Assembly (NCBI RefSeq): GCF_018141545.1
Contig: NZ_CP064356.1
Coordinates: 186,001-250,000 of the forward strand
Reading direction: 5' to 3'
DNA length: 64,000 nt
Source: Miltoncostaea oceani
Lineage (GTDB): Bacteria > Actinomycetota > Thermoleophilia > Miltoncostaeales > Miltoncostaeaceae
Notes under the pieces: model-generated
The model's database searches: none
The model's input: the letters and a program-made list of their open reading frames with translations, nothing else
What the model was told of the DNA's origin: nothing
Shown here: piece after piece, positions 51,175 through 58,612 of the stretch
How the letters are laid out: each line of letters opens with the position of its first letter
Position numbering within the stretch: the stretch's first letter is position 1
Program-made: the position numbers and the translations under genes

Positions 51175-51702
51175 ATGAACGTCTCCCCGAGCGATGAAGA
51201 ACTCGTTGGCGAGGCTCGCGCCGGGTCGCGCGATGCGGCCGGACGTCTCTTCGATCGGCACTGGCGCGTGGTCTGGCGGGCCGCCTACGCAGTCTCGGGC
51301 AGCTCGGAGGGAGCCGAGGATTGCGCGCAGGACGCATTCATGCGGGCCTTCGCCCACCTCGGCGACTACCGCGGCCCGAGCTTCCGGGCGTGGGTCACCC
51401 GTATCGCCGTGAACAGGAGCCTCGACCACCTCCGCCGCGCGCGACGCCTCACGCCGATCAGCGAGGAGACCGTCGATCCCTCGGTGAGGATGCCCGCCCC
51501 CGACGCGGCCCTCGATCGGGCGCTCCGGGATCTGTCCGCCGACAAGAGGGCGATCGTCGTCCTGCGCTTCTGGCTCGGATACAGCCCTCCCGAGGTCGCC
51601 GATCTGCTCGGACTGCCGCTCGGGACGGTCCACTCGCGTCTGTCGCGCGCGCTCAATCAGCTGCGAGAAGACCTGGAGGTGACCGATGTCGAGCGAGCTT
51701 GA
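51175..51702 (+). CDS. ECF sigma factor (cassette 6)
   Basis: A 175-residue sigma factor from ATG 51175 (NVSPSDEELVGEARAGSRD). Region 2: DRHWRVVWRAAYAVSGSSE, DCAQDAFMRAFAHLGDY and WVTRIAVNRSLDHLRRARR. Region 4: KRAIVVLRFWLGYSPPEVAD and LGLPLGTVHSRLSRALNQLR. It is a close paralogue of the cassette 4 and 7 sigma factors. It overlaps its partner gene by 17 bases. The 281 bases upstream contain no gene. Confidence 0.9.
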   Translation: MNVSPSDEELVGEARAGSRDAAGRLFDRHWRVVWRAAYAVSGSSEGAEDCAQDAFMRAFAHLGDYRGPSFRAWVTRIAVNRSLDHLRRARRLTPISEETVDPSVRMPAPDAALDRALRDLSADKRAIVVLRFWLGYSPPEVADLLGLPLGTVHSRLSRALNQLREDLEVTDVERA

Positions 51703-53056
51703 AGAGCGACTCCGTCGCGCGGGTGGGGATCTCCCCGAGCCCCCGGCCGAGGCGACGGCGCGCATCCGGTCGGCAGCCCTCGAGAGCCTCTCCGCTCCCC
51801 TCGTGCCGTCCCGCCTTCGCCGCACCGCCGTCGCGCTTCGCAGGCCGATCGGGATCCTTGCGACGGCGGGTGCCTTCGGGGGTATCGCCGTCCTCCTGGG
51901 ACTCCTCATCGTCGCAGGGCCTTCCTCGGAGGACCCTGTTCCCGGATCGCTCCGTCCCGACCTGTCCTCCCTTACGAGTGTGCGCACCTGTCTGGAGCCG
52001 CGACTGCGCGAGCCCTGTGTGGCGGGCACGCCGCAGGTGCGCGCCGCGACGCCTGCCCTCCGCAACGCACCCTGGCTCTACGGCACCCCCGTGCGTCGAC
52101 TCGGAAGCGAGCGGCCGCGCCCCTCGCTGATCTTCCCGGCGGGAACCACTTACGGGCAGGCACTCGATGCCCTCTATGTCTCGGCTGTCCTGACCGGGGC
52201 CCTGCCCCCCAACACGACCCTCGGTCCGCCTCTGCCGCAGGGCGCGGTGTTGCTCCGACCGACAGATCCCGCTCAGGGGATCGCCATCGACCTGCGCGCG
52301 CCGTTCGGCTACACGCCTCCGCACGGCATGATCTTCGGCGCCATCTACTCCGGGACGCCGAGTGGGCCGACACGCGGCCGCCTCTGGCCACCCGGGCTGC
52401 GGATCGCCGTGCCGACGCTGCCCGTGTGCATGATCATCAGCAACCGCGCCTCGGTACCGCCGAAATGCGGCCCGAGTGACGGGCCGAGCATTCGCGGAAC
52501 TGACCGCAGCATCCAGGCGCTTCCGAAGGTCATGGTCGCCGCGGATCTCGTCCCCGGCTATGCGTCCGTGGCCGGGCCCGTGGTCAGTCGCTCGCCGGCG
52601 AGCTGGTTCTCGGGAGCCCGGATCGGGGTGGGGTCGGCCGACGGCGTGCTGGCGGACTCCCCGGTCGTATTCGTCACATCGAGCGGCCCGGTGCTCGTCG
52701 GGAGGGTCACGAAGGCGTCATCGAGGACGGCAGAGGTCGCGTTCATCACGGACGGTCGCTCCGTCGTGGGCGCGACGGTCTCCAGAGCAGGGAGCCGTCC
52801 AGGAGTTCTGCGGTCTCCCGCGGTCGGGAAGCTGGTCTTGGAGCGAGTCCCGGGAAGCATGTCTGGCGAGGTCGTCGTGACGAGTGGTCTCGCCGCCGGC
52901 ACGGGACCCTCGATCTATCCCCGGGGCTTGAGGATCGGACTCGTGGCGCGAGTAGGTGACCCGGGGTCGCGGCCAGGCCAGGAGATCGAGGTCGTCCCGA
53001 CGCGGGACCCCGGCTCGCTCACCGAACTAACCGTTCTCGTGCCCCGAACTGGCTAA
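51686..53056 (+). CDS. Anti-sigma-like protein with MreC-like sensor
   Basis: A 456-residue protein. The cytoplasmic segment (1-53) opens SSELEERLRRAGGDLPEPP; one span lies at about 55-78. Residues 147-209 form a module shared with the cassette 7 partner (SLIFPAGTTYGQAL, RAPFGY). Residues 300-453 read like the beta-sandwich core of MreC: GSADGVLADSPVVFVT, LVGRVTKASSRTAEVAF, GEVVVTSGLAAGTGPSIYPRG, LRIGLV and LTVLVP. MreC scaffolds the cell elongation machinery. The coiled coil of true MreC is missing. It is likely the anti-sigma factor of cassette 6. Confidence 0.75.
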   Translation: MSSELEERLRRAGGDLPEPPAEATARIRSAALESLSAPLVPSRLRRTAVALRRPIGILATAGAFGGIAVLLGLLIVAGPSSEDPVPGSLRPDLSSLTSVRTCLEPRLREPCVAGTPQVRAATPALRNAPWLYGTPVRRLGSERPRPSLIFPAGTTYGQALDALYVSAVLTGALPPNTTLGPPLPQGAVLLRPTDPAQGIAIDLRAPFGYTPPHGMIFGAIYSGTPSGPTRGRLWPPGLRIAVPTLPVCMIISNRASVPPKCGPSDGPSIRGTDRSIQALPKVMVAADLVPGYASVAGPVVSRSPASWFSGARIGVGSADGVLADSPVVFVTSSGPVLVGRVTKASSRTAEVAFITDGRSVVGATVSRAGSRPGVLRSPAVGKLVLERVPGSMSGEVVVTSGLAAGTGPSIYPRGLRIGLVARVGDPGSRPGQEIEVVPTRDPGSLTELTVLVPRTG

Positions 53057-53095
53057 GGGGAGGCCGGTCCCTGGGGCTGGTTGTCGCTCCTGCTC

Positions 53096-53957
53096 TCAGT
53101 CCGCCGAAGGCTTGGACCGCGCGCGATCGTGCCAGGTCTCCAGCAGGAACGTTGCGACGGTGCGCGCCGAATCCGCCGCGAGATGCGCGTGACGCGCACG
53201 GAGGGGACTGCGTTTGGTCTTGCCGTGCCCGGTCCCAAGTTCGTTCCTCAACGCGTTGAGGCCGTGCACCGCTGTCTGCAGGCTCTCGAGGACGCTGGCC
53301 GCCGAGGCGCTGCCCTTCGCGCTTCCCGGCACCGAGTCCTTCGCGATGCCAAGCTCGGTTGCGGTGGCCTGGTAGAGGGCGTGCATGTTGCGAAGCGCCT
53401 TCAGATTCTGGCCTTCTGCCTCAAGGATCGCCTTGCAGACGGCCTCGACGAGCTCCTTCGAATGCCCGATCGCCTCGTCGGGGCGCTCTTCGCACAGCGC
53501 ATCAATCCGCGACATCTTGTCGCGGAGCAACTCCGGGTCCGTGAGCAGGTGGTAGTTCGAGAAGTCGAGCGGGGGCCGTCGTTCCTGGGCCGGCGTCACG
53601 CGACCGTCGTCGGCGATCTCGAAGCCGGCCTGGCTCCAGGCCGCGCACGAACGGCTCCCACTTGCGCCACCAGCCCCCGTCTGGCCGGCGGGCATGCTCG
53701 ACCAGGGCGCGTGAGTAGATCCGCAGAAGGCGTGGGCCCGCGGTTTCATCGGGCCAGTCGATGCCGAGCTGATAGCGCTCGGCGAGGCTGCGGCGCTCAC
53801 CTGTCAGCTCAACACGCGAGGCGGCGACGGGCCTGAACCCCTCCCCGTCGAATAGGTCTCTGATCGCGCCGAGGTACACGTCGCTGCAGGCATTGCGGAA
53901 GGCGATCTGAACCGGGCGCGGGACAATCCGGTTCGCGGTGGTGCTGGCTCCGGTCAC
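53096..53957 (-). pseudogene. Abortive infection family protein, frameshifted
   Basis: From GTG 53957 the first frame codes about 105 residues (RLLRIYSRALVEHARR, WWRKWEPFVRGLE). Near 53632 an extra base, GAGCCAGG where GAGCAGG would restore EQAGFE, shifts the phase. The second frame continues QAGFEIADDGRV and then the abortive-infection C-terminal domain: GHSKELVEAVCKAILEAEG, LESLQTAVHGLNALRNELGT and HAHLAADSARTVATFLLETW. The R-N-x(5-6)-H core (RNELGTGH) is typical. Joined length would be about 286 residues. It lies on the opposite strand between cassettes 6 and 7, so it is probably an independent phage-defence insertion. Confidence 0.7.
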
Positions 53958-54107
53958 GAGTGCGACTCTATTGCGGTCTGCCGCCGCACGGATAGGAAGC
54001 TGCAACACTCGAGGGGTCTGGCCGGAAGCCTCCTCAACGTCGTGATCCTCGCCGGGGCGACTGACCCGGGAGCGGACGGGGCTGCGCCTGCGTATGGATA
54101 GGCAGCG

Positions 54108-54629
54108 ATGAAGACCCTGACCGACAGCGAGCTGGTTCTCGCCATCAGAGCGGGATCGAGGGAGGCCGCCGACGATCTGTTCGCTCGCCACTGGCCGCGG
54201 GCGTGGAAGGCGGCCTACGCGGTCCTCGGGGACCGCCCCGCCGCCGACGATGCCGCCCAGCGCGCGGTGGAGCGGGCCATCCGCGCCCTCGACCAGTTCC
54301 GCACCGATGGCTCGTTCGGCGCCTGGATCGGCCGGATCGCGGTCAACCAGGCGATCGACATGCTGCGGCGCTCGCCCCGCGATGCTCCCCTTCCCGAGGC
54401 GCTGTCCGCACCCGAGGTCTACGCCGAGATCCTCGAGCGCGACGCGCTGCTCGCGGCCGTCGCCCGGCTCGACGAGGACCGCCGGGTCGTCGTCGCCCTG
54501 CGCTATTGGCTCGACTTCGACCCGCCGGAGATCGCCGAGCATCTCGGCATCCCGATCGGGACGGTCTCCTCGCGCCTGTCGCGCGCCCTGTCGGACCTAC
54601 GCGGAATCCTGGAGGTACCCGAGCCATGA
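54108..54629 (+). CDS. ECF sigma factor (cassette 7)
   Basis: A 173-residue sigma factor from ATG 54108 (KTLTDSELVLAIRAGSREAA). Region 2: RHWPRAWKAAYAVLGDRPA, DAAQRAVERAIRALDQF and WIGRIAVNQAIDMLRRSPR. Region 4: RRVVVALRYWLDFDPPEIAE and LGIPIGTVSSRLSRALSDLR. It is a close paralogue of cassettes 4 and 6. The upstream GTATGGATAGG is very near the start, so it is either a -10-like element of a leaderless mRNA or a poor ribosome site. Confidence 0.9.
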   Translation: MKTLTDSELVLAIRAGSREAADDLFARHWPRAWKAAYAVLGDRPAADDAAQRAVERAIRALDQFRTDGSFGAWIGRIAVNQAIDMLRRSPRDAPLPEALSAPEVYAEILERDALLAAVARLDEDRRVVVALRYWLDFDPPEIAEHLGIPIGTVSSRLSRALSDLRGILEVPEP

Positions 54630-56302
54630 GCGATCTCGAGACGCGCCTCCGCGCGATCGGAGAGCTCCTTCCCGACCCCGACGAGCGGGCGACCGAGGCG
54701 GGCCGACGGGCGATGCACGACGCACGCGCGTCAGCGCCCTGGGCCACCGGCCGGCGCAGGTCGTGGTTCGCCTCGCGCGGGCCGCGCACCTACCTGATTG
54801 CGGCGGCGCTGGCGCTCGCCGTCGGCGGCGGGGCGCTCGCGGCGGGTGGCTGGGGCATCTCCGACCTGCCGCCCTTCGGCGACGACGACCGCTCCGCCTT
54901 CGTGCTGCCGGCCACCGACATCCTCCCCGGTGGCTACGAGCGCACACGCCCGCCGACGTACGCGGACCTGCCCGAGCGCCCGTCTCTGCTCTTCCCGGCG
55001 GGCGTGGGCTACACGGAGGCGCTCGCGCGCTACTCCGCCGCCCGGCAGGCCGGCCGGATCCTGCCGGAGGGCGTCGAGCTCACCGATCCCCTGCCGGCGG
55101 GCAAGGTGGTGATGGTGCGCTCCGACGGCCGCGTCGCCCTCGACCCGGCCGCCCCCTTCGGCTACTCGGCGACGACCGGGCTCGTTACCACCCTGAGCGC
55201 ACTATTCGACGGGCGGGCGATACCGATCGCCCGCTGTCAGCTGCTGATCGGCGCGGACGATCCGGCCTCGCCGGCCTGCGACCAGGCCGGCGTGCGGCGC
55301 GCCTATGTACGCGAGGGCGTCGCCGGGCGCTGGGTGCCCTCGCCCAACGAGGAGGCGGTCTTCGATCGGCTGACCCCTGCGAGCACCGAGCTCTCGGTGA
55401 TCGACCGGCCGACGACCCCACTGGTGCGGCTCCCGTCGACCCTGCCGCTCGCAGAGCCCGGCTCGGGGGCGGCCGCGCCCCGCGTCGGCAGGCTGGCCCT
55501 CGAGACCCCGGACGTGCGCCTGATCGTCGTGCCGGTCGAGCCGGACCGCCTCTGCTTCATCGCGCAGGAGCGGGCGGGGGGAGCCGGCTTCTCCTGCGGC
55601 CCGAGGGCGACCTTCCTCAACCGGGGCGCCTCGCTCAGCGGGGGGCGCTACATGAACGGCCCCTATCGCCTGAACGGCCTCGTCGGTGACGGAATCGACC
55701 GCGTGAGCACCGATGACGGCACCGTCGTGCGTGTGACCAACAACGCCTTCACGATGCTGCCGAAGCCCACGGCCCGCGTGCTCACCTTCAACGGACCGGT
55801 CGGCTCGTTCCGGATCGCGGTACCGCGCTTCGGTGATGGCGGGCCACCGCGCTTGACGCCGGATCGCTCGAAGCAGCGCGAGCTGCTCGGCGTCGATCTC
55901 GCAGATGGCGGCCGCGCGTCGATCCGGGTCGCGCCGAACCGCGGAGGTGGCCGGTGCGTCTGGGTCTACGTGAAGAAGAACTCGCGCAGCTTCGCGTGCA
56001 GTCGGCCGGGCGACTCACCATCGCTTCCCGACGATCAGGTGACCGGGAGCTTCATCCGTCGCATCGACCGGATCCCCTCGCTCTTCCAGGGCCAGTTCTC
56101 GTCGCGAGTCGGCTCGGTGGAGATCGCGTATGCGGACGGCACTGCCACCCGCCTGCGTCCGACCGAGGGCTACGTGCTCTACGAGGTGCCTGCGGCGCAT
56201 ATGACCAAGGAGCGGCGGGCGGTCTCGGTGACGACCTTCGATCAGCAGGGGGTCGCGTTGGTGAGGGAGGAGGTGCGCCGCCCGGGGTCCCTCAGACCAT
56301 GA
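54626..56302 (+). CDS. Anti-sigma-like protein (cassette 7)
   Basis: A 558-residue protein whose ATG overlaps the sigma stop (ATGA). The cytoplasmic segment (1-54) opens SDLETRLRAIGELLPDPDER, the same motif as in cassettes 4 and 6. One span (TYLIAAALALAVGGGALAAG) lies at about 55-74. Residues 119-180 are the module shared with the MreC-like protein (SLLFPAGVGYTEALARY, LPAGKVVMV, AAPFGY). The remaining 370 residues contain paired cysteines and repeated units but no recognised fold. It is the likely anti-sigma factor and sensor. Confidence 0.75.
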   Translation: MSDLETRLRAIGELLPDPDERATEAGRRAMHDARASAPWATGRRRSWFASRGPRTYLIAAALALAVGGGALAAGGWGISDLPPFGDDDRSAFVLPATDILPGGYERTRPPTYADLPERPSLLFPAGVGYTEALARYSAARQAGRILPEGVELTDPLPAGKVVMVRSDGRVALDPAAPFGYSATTGLVTTLSALFDGRAIPIARCQLLIGADDPASPACDQAGVRRAYVREGVAGRWVPSPNEEAVFDRLTPASTELSVIDRPTTPLVRLPSTLPLAEPGSGAAAPRVGRLALETPDVRLIVVPVEPDRLCFIAQERAGGAGFSCGPRATFLNRGASLSGGRYMNGPYRLNGLVGDGIDRVSTDDGTVVRVTNNAFTMLPKPTARVLTFNGPVGSFRIAVPRFGDGGPPRLTPDRSKQRELLGVDLADGGRASIRVAPNRGGGRCVWVYVKKNSRSFACSRPGDSPSLPDDQVTGSFIRRIDRIPSLFQGQFSSRVGSVEIAYADGTATRLRPTEGYVLYEVPAAHMTKERRAVSVTTFDQQGVALVREEVRRPGSLRP

Positions 56303-56399
56303 CGGGAAGCGAGCGCCGCCGCTCGGAGTACTAAGGGCGGGATGCGAACGACCTCGTGGCGCGTCTAGTCATCGAGAGGGACGGACGAGGAGCCGCACG

Positions 56400-56708
56400 A
56401 TGTCAGCAGGGGACCGACCTAGCGAAACGCTTCTGGGCCTGGACCCCGTGGTCTGGGACGAACCGGCGGGACCCGCGGGGGCGTCACTCGATCGACTGCT
56501 CTCGCCCGGCCAGTTCGTCCTGACCGAGCCGGACGCCTCGGAGTTCGTCTGCGCCGACCGCCGCCAGCTGCAGAGAAAGCTCGCCGAGTGCGAGGCCCGC
56601 GGCATCGAGCCCTCCGAGGTGCGCTGGCGCCGACGCGACGGCTCGATCGAGAGGCACGCGGGCCGGCCGCCCGCCGGATGGGGCGCCGAGACCGGGCGGG
56701 CCTCATGA
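56400..56708 (+). CDS. Small hypothetical protein
   Basis: A 102-residue protein starting at ATG 56400, with GAGGAG about nine bases upstream. It is acidic, with a middle segment (PGQFVLTEPDASEFVCADRRQLQRK) that looks like a small alpha-beta fold, and ends with a disordered Gly/Arg tail. No family is recognised. Its TGA overlaps the ATG of the next gene (ATGA), so the two are translated together. It belongs to cargo behind cassette 7. Confidence 0.55.
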   Translation: MSAGDRPSETLLGLDPVVWDEPAGPAGASLDRLLSPGQFVLTEPDASEFVCADRRQLQRKLAECEARGIEPSEVRWRRRDGSIERHAGRPPAGWGAETGRAS

Positions 56709-56992
56709 CCTCGGACGCCGAGGCTGGCCGCGAGGACCCAGCCGTCGCGAACGCGCTCTGGCCCGACATCGCGGTGCGCTTCGAGGTCGGAGGGGTCGTC
56801 CCTCGCTGGCGCGCGTCCTCGGTCCATCCGGAGCTTGGGCCGATCAGCGGGCGCGGGATTTCCCACGAGGCGGCCGTCCGATCGTTGGTGCGCGGCATCC
56901 GCCGTAGACGCTTCGTGCCGGCCGACGCCGACCCGTCGGCCCCTGTCGACGCGCTCGCAAGGGGGCTGCTCCCTGAGGGTGGCGCCCCATAG
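56705..56992 (+). CDS. Small hypothetical protein
   Basis: A 95-residue protein from ATG 56705. The middle (DIAVRFEVGGVVPRWRASSV) is a strand pair and the end (EAAVRSLVRGIRRRR) a basic helix. No domain is recognised. It is coupled to the gene before it. The next gene begins 70 bases later with its own strong ribosome site. Confidence 0.5.
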   Translation: MTSDAEAGREDPAVANALWPDIAVRFEVGGVVPRWRASSVHPELGPISGRGISHEAAVRSLVRGIRRRRFVPADADPSAPVDALARGLLPEGGAP

Positions 56993-57062
56993 TCCAGTCC
57001 GCCCCCCCCGGTCAGCGTCGACTCGACGAACCGACCGGTTCCGCAGTACTCAGGAGGTCACC

Positions 57063-57575
57063 ATGAACGCGTCACGTAAGAGCCTCACCACCCTGGCCGC
57101 CGTGGCGGCGCTCGCCGCCACGGCCAGCACCGCCAACGCCCAGAGCATCACCGCACTCGGCGTGTCGCAGGTCAAGGTGGTGGCGCCCGCGCCGCTCACC
57201 AACGCGAAGATCGTCAAGGCCGTGTCTGCGGCCCGCAAGCTCGCGGTTCCCCAGGCCATCGAGGCTGCCCGTAACCAGGCCACCCGTATCGCCATCGCGG
57301 CGGGTCTCCAGCCGGGGGCCGTCCTCGAGGTGGCCGAGACCGCGCCAGGCCCCTACGGCTTCTACTATGGCTTCGGCACGTTCGGCCGCTTCGGCCCCGA
57401 CCAGTACTGCGGGCGGGTGCAGAGCGTGAAGCGCGCCCCCACGGTCAACGGCAGGCGTGGCCGGGTCATCTCCCGGAAGACCGTCACCCGCTGCTACAAG
57501 CCGTCCTCGATCAGCGTGTCGCTCTCGGTGACTTACGACGCCACACCCGTTCCGGTGACGCCGCCGGCAGCCTGA
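57063..57575 (+). CDS. Secreted SIMPL-domain-like protein
   Basis: A 170-residue exported protein with an excellent ribosome site (AGGAGG five bases before ATG 57063). A signal peptide (SLTTLAAVAALAATASTANAQ) ends near residue 27. The mature part contains AARKLAVPQAIEAARNQAT, then RIAIAAGLQPGAVLEVAE, the helix and strand of the SIMPL/DUF541 fold, followed by a Tyr/Phe-rich loop (PYGFYYGFGTFGRF) and two cysteines (YCGRV, TRCYK). SIMPL proteins occur in the envelope with no clear function. The context is accessory cargo near the conjugation channel. Confidence 0.65.
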   Translation: MNASRKSLTTLAAVAALAATASTANAQSITALGVSQVKVVAPAPLTNAKIVKAVSAARKLAVPQAIEAARNQATRIAIAAGLQPGAVLEVAETAPGPYGFYYGFGTFGRFGPDQYCGRVQSVKRAPTVNGRRGRVISRKTVTRCYKPSSISVSLSVTYDATPVPVTPPAA

Positions 57576-57664
57576 TCGCCCACCCTCCAGCTCTGGATGT
57601 CGGCCGCGTGCCAGTGGGCTGTTCCCACTATCCGCGGCGGCCCGAGGTGCCGGCACACATTCCT

Positions 57665-58612
57665 TCAGCGATCACGCCCGGAGATCGGCGGGTTCCCGCG
57701 CGCCAGTCGCTCGTTGGCCAGCGGACGCGCCACCACGTGCGGCGCTTCCCTGGCGCGCGGCTCGATCGACAACCCCAGCCCGTCTTCGAGCCGGGAGGCG
57801 ATGCGGTGCACCGCCTCGGCGTAGGCCGCCATCTCCTTGGGCGCCGCCTCGGCCCGCCCCGCCACGTACGGGACCGCTTGCCCTGCAGTGTCGAGCCTCA
57901 CCGCTGACAGCGCAACGAAGGCGGCGGTCTCGGCGACCACCTCAGCACCCGCGCGTCCAAACTCCTCATATCGAGCGCCGTGCACGTGGGCTAGCTCATG
58001 GACGAGCACCGCGACCTGTCCGTTCGGCTCGAGGGCCGACGAGAGCACGATCTGCTTGGTGCGGTGATCGACGAACCCCTCCGCATGGCCCGGCATCTGC
58101 CGGCGTCGCTCGACGACGTACCCGGCCTCTGACGCCTGTCGCTCCAGGCAGGTCGACAGATGAGCGTGCGAGTGGCCCGACAGCGCTATGACGGGAGGCG
58201 GCTCCGGGAGCGGCGGGCCGTCAGTCTGGGAGATGTCGAACACCGGCACCAGCACGAAGGCCCGCACCGAAGTCGTCTCGTCGCCGGTCGCCTCGTCGCG
58301 CTCGCGCCGCATCGAGGGAGCCCAGATCCGGAGCGACCGCTCACCTCGTCGCACCTGGCGCCCCAGCTCGCTCCAATGGCGGAAGCTCGCAACGGTGGTC
58401 GCGTCGGGACGCTGAGCGAGGATCAGCAGGGTGTTGTTCAGCGAGTAGCCGCGAAGGAGGGCCCGCGCCTTCGCGAAGCGCTGCCACCCCTCCGAGCTGC
58501 GCAGCTCGTTGCAGGCCGCCTCGAGGTGCGCACGCGCCTTCTCCCGGCGTTCTTCCGCCTGCTGGGCGACCGCCTCGCGCGATGGCCGATGTCCGCTCCC
58601 GCGAGGCGTCAT
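57665..58612 (-). CDS. ArdC-like antirestriction protein with zinc-peptidase motif
   Basis: A 315-residue protein. The N-terminal domain is of the ArdC/LtrC ssDNA-binding type (GWQRFAKARALLRGYSLNN, then WSELGRQVRRGERSLRIW). The second half has a zinc-metallopeptidase-like helix LVHELAHVHGA, with an HExxH-like pattern (HELAH), and a later Glu (VAETAAFVAL). ArdC proteins travel with conjugative DNA and protect it from restriction. The gene overlaps the coupling protein gene by four bases and belongs to the leftward transfer operon. Confidence 0.8.
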   Translation of the reverse strand: MTPRGSGHRPSREAVAQQAEERREKARAHLEAACNELRSSEGWQRFAKARALLRGYSLNNTLLILAQRPDATTVASFRHWSELGRQVRRGERSLRIWAPSMRRERDEATGDETTSVRAFVLVPVFDISQTDGPPLPEPPPVIALSGHSHAHLSTCLERQASEAGYVVERRRQMPGHAEGFVDHRTKQIVLSSALEPNGQVAVLVHELAHVHGARYEEFGRAGAEVVAETAAFVALSAVRLDTAGQAVPYVAGRAEAAPKEMAAYAEAVHRIASRLEDGLGLSIEPRAREAPHVVARPLANERLARGNPPISGRDR

